64,000 bases of DNA from Alitta virens (Eukaryota > Annelida > Polychaeta > Phyllodocida > Nereididae). Position 1 is the first letter of the stretch; every line of letters starts with the position of its first letter. Positions 11,586-23,416 of this stretch are shown one piece after another. A program made the position numbers and the translations under genes. Below the pieces are notes generated by a model. That model had not been told where the DNA came from. It searched no databases and was given only the letters and a program-made list of their open reading frames with translations. The stretch is taken from assembly GCA_932294295.1 (NCBI GenBank), contig OW028585.1, positions 24,904,813 to 24,968,812 on the forward strand, in the 5' to 3' direction.

Positions 11586-12080
11586 TCTGAGTAAGCGATT
11601 CAGGCTTTATGAGTGATAAAAAAATTCTAGGGCCTAAGCTGTTTGATGAAGGTAATTGCCCTTTTACAGTCATATAGTACCACCCAGAGGACATATATGT
11701 GCAAAATATGAATGAAATTGAAGACTTTCTTCCTGCTTTTTTGGGGCAAGAATCATACATTTCCTAACATTCATTGTAAAAATTGCTGACTCAGCAGGTC
11801 CAGGGAGGAGGTAGGTAGGTCTCCCCATTGGATAACATGGGAAAGAGAATTTTGGCTCCAGGTTCGAAACTGGTCAAGGTTGGTGAATAGACATGGTATC
11901 CTATGTAAAGTCCTAATTTTTCTCTACATAATGACGCCAGTTGCATGAAATTTGATTGAATAGAACGGGAGTTAAAAATTATTGAAATTTGGACCCAAAA
12001 AAAATTCTAGGGCCTAACCTTTTCGTTCAAGGACCTTGCCCTTTTACATGCATGTAGTACTACCGAGAGGTCATATCTGT
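11586..12080. repeat. Dispersed repeat R1, copy 2
   Basis: Direct-orientation match to about 200-665, including TTCAGGCTTTATGAGTGATA, the AATTCTAGGGCCTAA motif twice, and the GGTAGGTAGGTC run. Together with copy 1 it brackets unit A. Confidence 0.8.
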
Positions 12081-12089
12081 AACTTGATG

Positions 12090-12669
12090 TGAGTACGCCC
12101 TTAAATAAGTGTGTTTTTCACCTGGATACATTTACAAACAATGTAAATGAGAGTGAACTCCTGCTCGCAATGGAAATACAATGGTTGACATTGTCGCTTT
12201 AGAGCAGATGCATTAGAGCGACCTTCCTTGCAACAGTGAGCATGCTGCAACAGCTTTTCAATTTGCTTCAAGTGCAGTGAGAGGGCTAAGTGTCAGCAAG
12301 TGAGTCAGTATATTTATTAAAGTCCCCAAATACATTGTGCAGACAATGTAAATGAGAGTGGGACTCCTGCTGACAATAGATAAACAATGACATTGCAGAG
12401 ACAACAACTGGCTGATGTAGTCGAGTGACCCTTCCTGTAAGAGTGAGATCACTGCAATAGCTATTTAACCTGTATTTGAGTGCAGCAAGAGAGCATTTTT
12501 ATTAAAGTCACCTCAATACATTTGTTCAACAGTGTGGTGTCGTTGCACAGAAAATCCTATTCACAGACTTCAATGATGACATCGCACAGACATCATGACT
12601 GGTTGATGTAGTCGAGTGGCCTTGCCTACAAGGGTGAGATCACTAAAACAGCTTTGTAACCTGCTTTAA
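12090..12669. repeat. Three degenerate tandem copies of a roughly 190-bp repeat
   Basis: Recurring landmarks are TTTATTAAAGTC, CAATGTAAATGAGAGTG with ACTCCTGCT, GATGTAGTCGAGTG and GAGTGAGATCACTG. Copies start at about 12100, 12310 and 12490. No ORF. Confidence 0.65.
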
Positions 12670-12786
12670 GTAGTTGCACCAAAGCTCTGGAATGACCTGC
12701 CCCCGCCCATGAGACAAATGACTTCATTAGAGCCATTTAAGAAGAGCCTAAAGACTCATTTATTCAAGGCAGCATTTGAAATCTGA
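12670..12786 (+). pseudogene. C-terminal relic of a LINE reverse-transcriptase ORF
   Basis: An open frame of about 38 codons ending in TGA encodes APKLWNDLPPPMR followed by a FKKSLKTHLF motif. The pattern LWN-x-LP...R...F...LKTHLF is the usual extreme C-terminus of many APE-type LINE ORF2 proteins. Nothing upstream continues the frame, so it is a 5'-truncated or eroded copy. It abuts the older tandem repeats on the left. Confidence 0.7.
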
Positions 12787-12959
12787 ACTCGGAGTTCAAA
12801 TTATTACTTGGACTTGTTACTTCACAAGCAGTCCAACTCTTTGCCAGCCCTGAGCAAACATCACAAATTGTACTGGCTCATGCTGCACATGGAGTCCAGT
12901 TAATTTTTTAGTACCTGGCAAACATCACAAGTGGTGCTGGATCATGCTACAATGCTGAG

Positions 12960-14340
12960 ACCGGGGCTCTGTTGGCCTAGGCGACGTCGACTACATCTAA
13001 ACAAGCAACGGTCAAGTCACTGATGCAGCCTCAGTCTCATGTCAGTGGATCACCATGCAATCAATATTTCAGACAATATTTCAAACAAAATTAATTCCCT
13101 ATTGACGGACATATTGCTCTGAAAAAAGGTCAGAGCCATGCTGTATGTACTTTCTGCATCAGAGAGTGAGGACGCCTACAAAGACTAGCGCTCAGACTTG
13201 TTATACTTCACAGGACTTTTCAAGCATCTAGCAAACATGACAAATTGTACTGGCTCATGATGCTTTGGTGAGTGTGACTTAATTCAATTTTGAGCGTAAA
13301 GTTATGGAGAATAATGCATTATGTGAAGAAAAAATACTGAGGAGAAGAAGTAGAGAAAGACACAAATGTATTTGGTGGAGTTAGTGAAAGCAAGACTCTC
13401 TGGCAGCGGGTGCTGGTGAGATGCTCTCCTTTTGGGTGTCTGCTCTGGCAGTGGCTGCGGCAAGGGCCAGATACCTTCCTTTTGTGTGTACGGTAAGTCG
13501 AGACAGTGCCTGCTTCTTGCATCAGAAGAGGCAATGTGAGACTAGAGGGCTGCATAGTTGTAATGGAAACAACAATAACCAACAGGGTATCAACGCTGCA
13601 TGATCGAGAAAATTTGTCAGCGATGTATATGACATTTTGACAAGGCAACGATTGAGTCGTCGATGCAGTCTTGTCCTCAGCGACAGGGGGATCGCCATGC
13701 GATCAAACTGTTACTCTGACTTGTTACTTCACATGCAGTCTAGCCCTTTTTCAGAACCTGGCACACATCAGTCTAGTGGTGCAGGCTCATGCTACAATGC
13801 TGAGTGTCGCTTGATTTAATTTCGTAAAAACTACCAACATACTGCATATGAAGAGCAAATGCTGAGAAGAAAAACAAGGGAAAAGATGAAGAAGTAGTCG
13901 ACAGAGTCAGTGGAGGCGAGATTCTCTGGCAGCGGTGTTAGTCAGATGCCCTCCTTTGAGTGTCCGGAGAGGTTGAGACAGTGCCGGCTTCTAGTGCAGG
14001 AGGAAGGCACCATGAGACCAGAGGCTGTCAGCTTCCATTGGAAATACAATAACCAACAGTGTGTCAACGTTGCATGATTAAAAGCTTTCATCAGCAACGT
14101 TGACTACATCTCGACCAGCAATGGTTTAGTAGCCGATGCAGCCTCAGTCTCAGTCTCAGTCTCAGAGTCAGTTGTATCGCAATCAGATTGATATTTTAGG
14201 CAAAACTGATTCCTTATTGAAAGACGAATTGATACGTAATAAGACCAGGACCATATGGTATCTGCTTTTATCAGAGAGTGACAATGTCTACGAATGCTAT
14301 TACTCAATACAAGTCTCTTTCTTATTGAGCTGATGTGCGT
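12960..14340. repeat. Large degenerate tandem repeat, about 0.5-0.65 kb period
   Basis: Landmarks such as AAGCAACGGTCAAGTC / AGGCAACGATTGAGTC / AGCAATGGTTTAGTAG with GATGCAG, ACTCTCTGGCAGCGG, and ATCGCCATGCGATCA recur near 12990, 13640 and 14115, or 13395 and 13920. About three partial copies. Open frames here are short, and I do not call them genes. Confidence 0.6.
14143..14174. repeat. CTCAGT hexanucleotide microsatellite
   Basis: Four to five copies of CTCAGT inside the third copy of the large tandem repeat. Confidence 0.85.
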
Positions 14341-16106
14341 GACCAGTCACTTAACTGTAAGTAAGATGCTTTGTCACGTTTTTGTACTGTTGTGGTAATG
14401 ACATGACTGATAGGCCTAATGAAGTCTCTTTCTTTGTACGACTGGACGGATGGTGATGTCCCTTATACAGATGTCAGTTTAGATATATTACTTTTAATCT
14501 TTATTTGCTTTTTGACTGTTAAAAGTTACTTAGGTATACAAGTGAAAGGATGACTGTTGCATGAGCCTGCGTTTTAATGTCATATTCAAACTTACTTGGC
14601 CTGTGCCAGTCAGCTTCATTATTTAGAAAAAAATATCATTTAGGCCTATGCAGGGCAACCTCAAATGTTCAGTTTGTGGCACAGTAGCAACTCCTGCTGC
14701 TCAGTGTGCACCTGCAAAGTCTCTCATTGTGTGATATCCTGCCTCAATAACCGGTTTTGATGCACAATCTGTGAGAACCTGTCCTAATCCTCGAAAAACT
14801 ATGCAAATATTTTCAGATACATCTGATTTCAACCAGGTGAGCGGTCATGGCTAGACTGATGATTTTATCTAAATGTGAACTTTCAAAGTCATTCCAGTTC
14901 TTTAACTTTTGAATAGACCTTGCTTGTGTTTGTTTTACTTCTGCCTTCACTCTACTAACACCCGCTTCAATACATGAAATGGCTGTGCACGTAGTTAGTC
15001 TGAAATTCAAGCCGGTGCCTTCAGGTTTTTGCCTACACTTTCTCCACAGCCTTGACATTGTTTGACAGCCATGATTAACATCCATACAGGATTCAGCTCT
15101 GTAGTGCTGATTACATTGTGTTCACCTTGTTGGCCAGACAAAATACTCACGCTTTCATCAACTCGGTATGAAAAGGAACCCTACGTGAGTCTGTAACATT
15201 GAGAACCTGCAATTCTACCTCAGAAAATGAAGCTCCTGGTGGAGCTAAATCATCCGTGACCATTCGTGGAGAGGGCAAACATTTTTTAACTTGTTTAAAA
15301 CTTTGGCGGACCTTCTACGAGTGAAATGTTTAGCCTATTTTTCACGTCCATTGTCATACGTAGGTTGTATCCGTGACAGTGTGAATACCCCTTTACCTAA
15401 TGAAGAACCAAAACACAAACTCATAAACTTGCATAAGAACAAAACCACACCCAGCTTCAAGATTTTAAAGGAAGTTGTGAACTGCATAACAAGAAAAGTG
15501 CCACGAGAGCAAGTTAAAACTTTAAGAAAATAGGAAAAAACTACTACCTTCATGGTTCATGGAATAATACAAAAATTACACAAAAGCGAAGATTTCCACA
15601 TTACACACGTAAGAATATGCATCAATAAGTTATGTTTCTGGTGATAAATACGAAGTCCCGACCACAACAGTTGTCCAAGGCCTCTGCAAAATAGAGCCCC
15701 ATCATCCTGAATATGAGAAGCTGAACAAAAAGAGCAACAAAAATATCATAGAAACTGCCGTAGACAGACACAACTTACAATTCAACCAAGGGAAGTACAG
15801 ATCACAAAAATAGCATTACTTTCTACTGAGCATATGTGGACGTCTAAATTCCAATAGTGTTGGAAACATGGAACCAACTGAAGGAAAATCGGCAAATATT
15901 TAAGATCGTTCGCTTCAATACAGAAAACATTAAGATCTATTCCGCCCCAAAAACGGATCCGAAAAATGGATGCCTAAAGCAATGAGAAGACACACACGCC
16001 ATCAACAAAAAAAGGAGAGTGACAGCATTGGGGTGAAATAGAGTGACAGCATTGATGTGAAAATCATACCAGGGCAAAATGGGACTGTTTCTTTAACTAA
16101 CTCTGT
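14341..16106. other. Interval with unrecognised coding-like remnants
   Basis: No gene I can name. On the minus strand 14813-15085 is open for 90 codons (basic, with a KLKNWNDFESSHLDK stretch). A short upstream open stretch (15263-15151) ends at a donor-like GTGAGT, but the phases do not join cleanly. On the plus strand 15291-15533 is open for 80 codons. These could be eroded exons of a transposon or host gene; I cannot support more than that. Confidence 0.3.
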
Positions 16107-16581
16107 ACTACTGTAGAGATCTTGCCTCTGAGAGTGCCTCCAGCCAAATGAGCTCCCTGCAACCAGGGGCAGCACCTGCTGGCTTCTCATTGGTCAGCCT
16201 GCTCAGGTGACCAGTGGTCATGTGACCAGGGTAGCATAAATACCCCAGCCCACTGGGGTTCTGGGCCAGACCTGACTAGAGTGACACAGCAACCTGTGTA
16301 AGATCCTCTGTTTGGCCCCAGACTTACTTGAGTCATACAGATTCCTGTATAATACTCTGTCTGAGCAGATCCATCTAGTATTCACTAGAACTTATAGTCA
16401 GACACCTGACTGCCCAAGCATAGGTCATGCTGTAGTGGGCACCACTGTACTGTTATATTTGATGTATGTTAATAAATGTATAAACTCAATGACTGAGTTG
16501 CTTCTCTATCATATCAGAGCTAGAGTCTAAGAACTACTTACTGTGGTCACAAGGCCTATAGCAGAGCCAGAACCACTACAG
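16107..16581 (+). mobile_element. Possible solo LTR
   Basis: A 475-bp stretch starting TGTACTACTG and ending CCACTACA. It has promoter-like features: ATTGG (inverted CCAAT) near 16190, a TATA-like GCATAAATACC at about 16234, and AATAAA near 16471. No internal retroelement sequence adjoins it, and I could not find a convincing target-site duplication, so the boundaries are approximate. Confidence 0.35.
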
Positions 16582-17642
16582 ATTTGGCACAAAAAGGACT
16601 GTTTTTATAAACATACAATGTTACCTTCAGATATTTCATAAAGCATGATGGGTTAATTATATTTATATAACATAATGTGCTTAATATTTTGAAATTTACA
16701 TTTATGTATGGTACAACGCATGGTGTACCTACCATATATTTCTTTTTTGTATTGAAAATAGATTAGTTAAAATAATGAACGGCAACTAGACCTATCATTG
16801 TGCACGATGAGCGGGTTGAGCCTGGTGAAAGAGCATATTCAAACTATTTTAGTGATTTTGCATGTTTTAAGACACTGATAATTCAAAATTGCTCCTAAAA
16901 TTCTAATTAATCATCAGACTGCAGGTCACAAGCATCACAATCACCTTCTTGCAACACATACACTGCCATCTGGTGTTAATACTATGTACAAGGAAAGTGA
17001 TTGAATTAACAAACAATACTGAATAATTTATAGCAGAAGATTTTGTGATGTCATTCAGAAGTATTTTTAAGTATTATTTGTATTCTGTAATGATATTAAA
17101 ATCATATATATGAGTATGCAAATACACATATTTGTAGTGCTTCTATTTCATTGGAAGTTGATATTATTATTATATCAGTTTTAATTATATCTTCCTACCC
17201 ATGTATCAGTCTATGTATCAATGTGTCCGTCTATCTGTGTATTATATGTTGATCTGGATTATATCACCAGTGACCCATTGTCGTGACGCAATTGTGTCAG
17301 CCTCAATTCTTGTGTAGTTTAAACATTAGAGTATATAAGATCAAAAGCTGAGACAGATAAATCTAATTAAAATCTTAAAAATAGGCTGGCAGTACTGTAA
17401 TATGCATATTACTTATTGGAGTAACAGGACCATCAATATAGTCTGTTTATTTCTTCATTTATTACATGGTTTCAAGGTGATCAATCTTTCTAAATGTGAG
17501 TTGTCAAAATGGCCATAATATTAACTGCACCATCATAAGGCGAAGGAAGTCTTACAATATCAAAATAAGAAATTAACATTAATTTTATGTCATCAATTTA
17601 GTGAGTGATTGGGTTATTAGAATTACTAAGTGTTATCACTAA
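16582..17642. other. AT-rich interval, no feature seen
   Basis: No ORF, hairpin or recognised repeat. The last three bases (TAA, 17640-17642) form the left target site of the Harbinger element that follows. Confidence 0.6.
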
Positions 17643-17686
17643 AGGCCCCTTCACACTTAGCCGGATTAGACACTGGAGTGTCCCGG
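17643..17686 (+). repeat. Harb-1 left terminal inverted repeat
   Basis: The first 24 bases match the inverted right end exactly, and the remaining 20 have four mismatches, ending in GGAGTGTCCCGG in both. Confidence 0.92.
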
Positions 17687-17689
17687 AGG

Positions 17690-18230
17690 ACAACTCAGGC
17701 ATACTACGGCATACTCCGGGGAATGCCGTGTAGACCTCTTGTTCATGTGCGGCATTGTCCGGCATTGTCCAGGGCGATCCGGGAACCGTGGGACTCTGGG
17801 GAAAAAATTATACATGTTAAATTTTTCATGCCGGAGGTACCAGATTAATTTACTCCGTGTTGATCCGTTTTGATCCGTGTAGACTCCGTCGATCTTCGGG
17901 GACTTCCGTATTGACTCCGGAATACTTCCTGTGATCTCCGGCTAAGTCCGGCATCAACCGGGCATGAAAAGTACACGCCGGACGGTACAAGGAGCAACGC
18001 GGTTCCACACGAGTGAACAAGGGGCAACACGGAGTAAACATGGAATGAACAGGGAAAGCGGGTTACAGGTCATTTCCTTGACCCCTTTAACCCCGTTATG
18101 TACACGGTGTCACACGAGGTCAATACGGAGAGGCCGTAGTGAACAAGGTGTCAACACGGTGTTAATTAGACTGACACGGAGTGAATACGGATGCCTTAGT
18201 ATATATAGAACTGCCGTCTTGGGAGAAGCA
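17690..18230. promoter_or_regulatory. Harb-1 left subterminal repeat array
   Basis: Dense, imperfect, oriented copies of short motifs such as GATCCGTGTAGACTCCG, CCGGCATTGTCC, CAACACGGAGT and CACGGTGT. Comparable motifs fill the right subterminal region (23100-23400). Arrays like this are typical binding sites for transposase or its Myb-like partner; binding is inferred. Confidence 0.6.
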
Positions 18231-18366
18231 TCATTCCGCCGCACGCACGCCGTTCATCATCATCGAATTATTTGATTTATCTACCACTTCTTCTGGATAT
18301 TACCTTCTGGATTGCTGAACTTTACCAAAGCCTTGCTACTACTGCCGTTTCTTTGAATAACCACCC

Positions 18367-20038
18367 ATGCCACCTAGGAGAGGAAAAGGGAGGGCTTCCA
18401 AGAAGACTGTTATGCAAGAGGAACCTGCACCTGCTGTTGAAGAAGATGCAGGCAGTAATACCTCATCAAGACCGCAAAGTCCGCAAGGCATGCCAGATTT
18501 ACCTGGGCCACTTGTACCTGCTGTTGAAGTACCTGCTGAAGCTGCAGTAACTGGTACTGCAGCTCCACCGTCACCTGCAGCAAAAGCGAAGAGGCACAAG
18601 AAAGAACCCCTGGACCTGACAGAAGACCAGGAACAAGATGTGGCCGACTGGTACCGTTCCCAGGAGATGCTCTACAACCGGCGGCTTGCTCAATACAAGC
18701 AGACAGACATTAAATCGCAAATAATCGACCAGAAGGGCGAAAGAGCTGAGTTGTACAGCCCAGCAGCTGAAGACGTGGATCGACTCCATGCGAACTTCAG
18801 TGGGGAAGCTTACGGATCCAAGCAAGAAGCCTTCTGGTGGGGCCACCAGAATCCTCACAGACTGGGACAACTTGATACCGGAAAATTTTGGCTATATCGA
18901 AAGGCACATCAAGAGGGTTGATGCTGGAAAAAGAAAGAAAGGTGGGCAGCTTTCCCACAGCTCATAGGCCAAAAGCGCATTAAGCAACAGAGCTACCAGT
19001 GAGGATGATGAGACCTCTGATGCTGATGAGGTCATTGTGGATAGTTCGGATGATGGTGGCAGGGATTCGGACACCAGCAGGTCCAAGGTTGGGCCTTTCA
19101 AGGGCTGCAGCAGCAGCAGGAGCAAGAAGGGGGCCCCTCCTCCAAGCAAGAAGACGTCCAGACATCATCACGAGCCTCGTCATCATCATGACTGTGATGC
19201 ATCCAGCCTTGCAGGTAGTGGAGGTGGAATTGCTACACAAGCTGTCACTCAAGTAAGTATACTGCTTCAGTTGTCGTGATAATCAAGATAATCTTATTGT
19301 AATGTTGCAGTTTAAAGTTGTAATTGTTTTCTTGCATTTTAAAGTTTTAGCTTTTCCATAGTAGAAAGTGGTAGCTTTGTTTCATGGCACTTCCAGTGTT
19401 CACTGTATGGTGATGTGTCTTTTCATTACATTGTCAATAATGCACATACTATTGCAGTTGCCATGTGACTTTTACTCTAATGTTGTGTTCTTTCCTATTT
19501 CCAGCTGATTGAAAAAGCCACAGATCTGCAGCGGGACAAGCAGAGCAAGTTGAGTCAGCCAAATGACTCAGGCAAGAGGGTTTTCACGGACATGATATAC
19601 CACGAGGTCATGCAGATGGACATGGACACTTGGAGGGATTACCAGGCCCAAACCTTACAGCACCTGATGCAGTTTAAGCAGGCGTATCGTCGGAAGCGCC
19701 AGCAGCAACTGCAACAGCAACAGCAGTATCATCCCTTTGTGCCTCCTGTCCCTCAGCAGCAGCAGTTCGTCCTCCCTGCTCCTGCTACTACAGCCAGTTC
19801 ATCCGGCCCTGCTGCGCAGATGTTCCCTCAACATTCTTGTAGCCCTGCTGCCCAGATGTTCGCTCAGCATTCTTCCAGCCCTGCTGCCCAGATGTTTGCT
19901 TCTGCATCCAGCCCTTCACCCCAGGCTCTCATGTCGTCATGGTTGACTGCAGGTCCTTCGCACGGTCGTCCTTCCATGTCACCACAGGATTGTAGCTACT
20001 TGTTGAACAATTGTGTGGGGGGGAATGGTTGGTGGTGA
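18367..20038 (+). pseudogene. Harb-1 Myb/MADF-like DNA-binding protein gene (broken)
   Basis: This is the second gene of PIF/Harbinger elements, whose product helps the transposase bind element ends and reach the nucleus. It starts at MPPRRGKGRASKK (basic, probable NLS). A proline/acid-rich segment follows, then a MADF/Myb-like motif DVADWYRSQEMLYNRRLAQYK at about residues 90-112, then an acidic EDDETSDADE stretch. A Gln-rich C-terminus carries three AAQMF-type repeats. A canonical donor (CAA|GTAAGT, intron from 19253) and acceptor (TTTCCAG, to 19504) define a 252-bp intron. The frame shifts near 18870-18900 and there is an in-frame TAG at about 18964, so the copy is not functional as it stands. 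The homologue in Harb-2 is at 52067-53578. Confidence 0.75.
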
Positions 20039-20792
20039 TGACCATAACTCCTCCTCTTCGGTGCCCACGCCTCCAACTACCACAACCGCAATTTCTGCCG
20101 AAAAACGGCGCTGGTGCGTGGCACTGGTCTTTCTGAAGGGATAATGTAAAAAATTGATCATTGAATAAGCGTTGCAACACCTTTACAACGCTTGTTCAGT
20201 GCCATTTACGCCTATACAACGCTTGTTCAGTGCTTTTTACGAAAAAAGTACCTTCTGCAGTGGGTGGAATTCCACGTTCATGATGTAAGTAGAGTTTAAG
20301 TAAAAAAAAATCGTATGAACTAATTTCACAGTGAGTGGCTTCTTGAAAGAAAGAAAAAAAAAAAGTGTAGTAATTGCACTTCTTTGTATGTAGATGATGC
20401 GCGGAAGCATTTCCCCCCCCAATTCTGGGGGAGCGGCAAATCGGTTATGAGAAAGGCCGGTGCTTCGCGCTGGATCGTAGCGCCGCCTTACGGAAGAAAA
20501 TGACCACAACCGAGTAATTTTGACCTGGAAATGAACAATGAACTTTTTTTCAATGAACAATGAACTGTTATTACAAGCAACTTATACATTTAAAATTACT
20601 GGTCATTGTATTATTATGTTACTTTTTTTCATGTAAACTGTATTGCATGACAATAATTAAATGCTGTGCATTTTTTGCACTTGTGTGCTGCAGATGTCTG
20701 AAGTGTCGTAATAATTTAATGTTCAAACTTACATCATATGTGTTGTTTTCAAATCTTGTCTTGTTGCCATGGTACACTCCCAGCTTCTGAGT

Positions 20793-21902
20793 TCACGTAG
20801 TTGACCAAGTATTCATTTCCTTGGCTGCTCTGTTGGTGTTGCCTCTGTACACATGTCCCATGTCTGGTAGATTGGCATTCTCCTTCCATGCACCTGGGAT
20901 GATCTCATGGATGTCTGCATTTTCCTGGTCCACAGCATTCACTTGAGCAGTTGGATACTTCATCCTCAGTAGGTTGTGCAACACACAGCAAGCAAGAGTT
21001 ATGGTGCACACTCTGTCAGGACTTTGAGGCATTGTTGTGAGGAGACACCTGAACCTGGCAGCCAAAAGTCCAAAGGCATTCTCTACCACTCTTCTAGCTC
21101 TAGAAAGTCTGTAGTTGAAGATTCGGTCTTCCATGGTCATGTTCCTGTGAGGCAGAGGCTTCATCATCCAAGTCTGCAGTCCAAAGGCATCATCCCCAAC
21201 TATGAAGTAAGGCACTGGTTGGTCATCATTAGGCAGGTTATCTGGTTCAGGTAATCCAATGTTCCCACTTTGTAGCGCTTCCTTCAATTCTGTCTGACTA
21301 AACACTCCAGCATCTGAGCCTGATCCACTGGAACCAATGTCAACATAGAGGAACTTGTATTCAGCATCAACTACAGCCAGTAGGAAAATAGAGAAAAATC
21401 CCTTGTAGTTGTAGAACAGGGATCCAGACTTCGCAGGACATCTGATGGCAACGTGCTTCCCATCAATGGCGCCGACACAGTGGGGGAAGTTCCATCTGTT
21501 GTAGAATCCATTGGCAACTTGTTTCCAGGCTTCTGGGGTTACAGGACAACGCATCACTTCTGCTGAGTACTCGTCTACGATGGCCTGGCAGACTTCGATG
21601 ACAAACATAGAAATGGTATTGAAGGCTACCCTAAATCCATACTGCAGAGACATGTAGCTGTTGCCCGTACCCAGGTAGCGCAAGGTAATAGCCAGTTTCA
21701 ATCAAGGTTCAAGGGCCCTCCTCAAAAAGGTATCCTGCTTTGTAATCCTAGGTCCCCCTCTGGCAAGAACTTCATGAAATAAATCAGGCTCCACCCTCAT
21801 GAAATTCTTGAAGCCACCCACATCTTCTGCAGTCAATTCAGCCATCAGTTTTTCATACTGCCCATAAAGAGGTCTTCTTAGGAGCCAAGGTTGCGCCCAC
21901 AT
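20793..21902 (-). pseudogene. PIF/Harbinger DDE transposase, one nonsense codon
   Basis: This transposase catalyses cut-and-paste transposition in the nucleus. The protein is about 369 codons from ATG 21902. The catalytic triad is visible: D in [14 protein letters not shown] in VDIGSSGSGSDAGVF, and E in RARRVVENAFGLLAARFRC; the HNLLR motif follows. The conserved N-terminal PWLLRRPLYGQY resembles the Harb-2 copy. The only interruption seen is a TGA at 21704-21702, where Harb-2 has GGA (Gly) in EPGLRIAITLRYL. The frame is open on both sides, so the rest looks intact. Upstream the frame is closed by a stop, and the nested LINE begins about 100 bp further on, so promoter or N-terminal sequence may also be lost. 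Confidence 0.9.
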
Positions 21903-22003
21903 TCGCCTTCTTCTTCTTCGTGCAGCACCAGCATTTGTAATAAGTCATCTTCATCAGTTGTTGTTGTGGCCCTCACTGCATCATCTTGCAGTTTCTGTTC
22001 TTC

Positions 22004-22905
22004 TTGCAGAATTATATTGTAAATGGAAATAACTGGTTCAGTAAAGTGTGTCATGTATTAAATAACTGCAACATTGAATATGATATTAGTAACCTCAGAA
22101 ACTTTGACATTGATAATATCTCTAACACAGTGAAACTAAGACTCTATGAAGCCGAACATCAGCGACTTATAAATGCAATAAATGACAGTTCACAACAACC
22201 AAAACTTAGGACATATAAACTATTTAAAACTGATTGTAGAATAGAACCTTATCTTGAATTGGCACAAATTTGCAAAGTGTTAACTAAAATAGCTAGATTT
22301 AGGACAAGTTCACATAGCCTGAAGATTGAAACAGGTCGACACCATAAACCAATAATTCCTGCTCCAAATAGAATATGTGAAAAGTGTACGTTAAACTTTG
22401 TAGAAGACGAAATTCACTGTTTGATTGTCTGTCCTGGTAATGAGCAACACCGTGTTAACCTTTGTTTGAATGCAACTAAATTTATTAACAACTTCTTGTC
22501 TCTAGATGATATAACTAAGTTTACAGCAATAATGACAAACAAGGAACCTGAGTTATTAAATAGTTTAGGAAAGTTTCTCCTTCAAGCCGATGTGTAGAGA
22601 AAACCATCTCATGTATCCACACAGTTATTAATTTAGTTTATTAGTTTATTAGTTATGATGTGCTTGTCATGTTTTGGACTTTAAGAGTGAAATGTTTTTA
22701 TTAGCGGCTTGTATTTTTCTATTGTGTATGTGGATTTTAAACACGTATTATAAGTTAACTTGGTGGCTGGAACCTTGATTATTGAAATTTTATTGCTTTC
22801 TGTATTTACATTAATGTCTCTTTCATGTTATCTTTTAACTGAATGACATATGTATCACTCATGATATTTTACATGTCAATAAAATCTATATATATATATA
22901 TATCA
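22004..22905 (+). mobile_element. 5'-truncated LINE nested in Harb-1
   Basis: An open frame to 22597 encodes the C-terminal part of a LINE ORF2 product. It includes QPKLRTYKLFKTD, KIARFRTSSHSLKIETGRH and a C-x2-C...HC-x3-C zinc-finger-like motif (CEKC...EDEIHCLIVCP), and ends KEPELLNSLGKFLLQ. The same blocks occur in the LINE in unit C (39623-39050). A 300-bp 3' UTR follows, ending in GTCAATAAAA and a (TA)n tail, again as in the unit C copy. The left boundary is approximate and no clear target duplication was found. The coding part retains an open frame, which suggests a fairly young insertion. Confidence 0.85.
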
Positions 22906-23099
22906 TTAGCCGCAGTAAGTAGCTGGACTTGCATGTCCAGGTACTCCACATCCCATTCCACCCTGTCGTAGTGTGATAAAGACATATCCAATTCTTCTGT
23001 AGTAGCAGCAACACCTTTCCAGTATGGTAGTCCAAAGTGAAATGATGGACAGTGGAACGCAGCCAGTTTAAATACCAATTTCAGAGCGATCTGGGTGAA

Positions 23100-23416
23100 A
23101 ACCGCTTAACTCCGTAGTGATATCGTGTAAAGATCGGGTATATCCGTGAAGGCCCCGTGTAACATCCGGTTCACTCCGCCCACATCCGGCACAGTCGTGT
23201 TACCTCCGGCAACAACCGTGACTCGTTCCTTGGTTCACCGTGCACCACTGTGTTTCAGCCGTACATATCCGTGTAGCGACCGTACACATCCGTGTAATGG
23301 CCATGTTGCTCCGTGTTGCCAGAGTCTTGCCTTCGTGTCCATACCACCAAATATTTCGTTTGTTGACATTTCTAACTTTTTCGCCTGGACCGCCTCAGAT
23401 TTAACGAAATTTCATT
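23100..23416. promoter_or_regulatory. Harb-1 right subterminal repeat array
   Basis: Repeated CCGTGTAAC/ATCCGG, TCCGTGTAGCGACCGTACA and similar words, mirroring the left subterminal region. Probable protein-binding sites, by analogy. Confidence 0.6.

Noticed and set aside
13319..13819. ORFs of 60-109 codons on both strands
   Set aside because: They lie within a degenerate tandem repeat, and the other copies of the repeat do not keep the frame.
16107..16581. Calling a full LTR retrotransposon here
   Set aside because: No internal domain and no second LTR nearby; only LTR-like promoter and poly-A features, so it is kept as a possible solo LTR with low confidence.
18571..19252. Long minus-strand ORFs opposite the Harb-1 Myb-like gene
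   Set aside because: Shadows of the plus-strand coding sequence, which has the start, splice sites and conserved motif.
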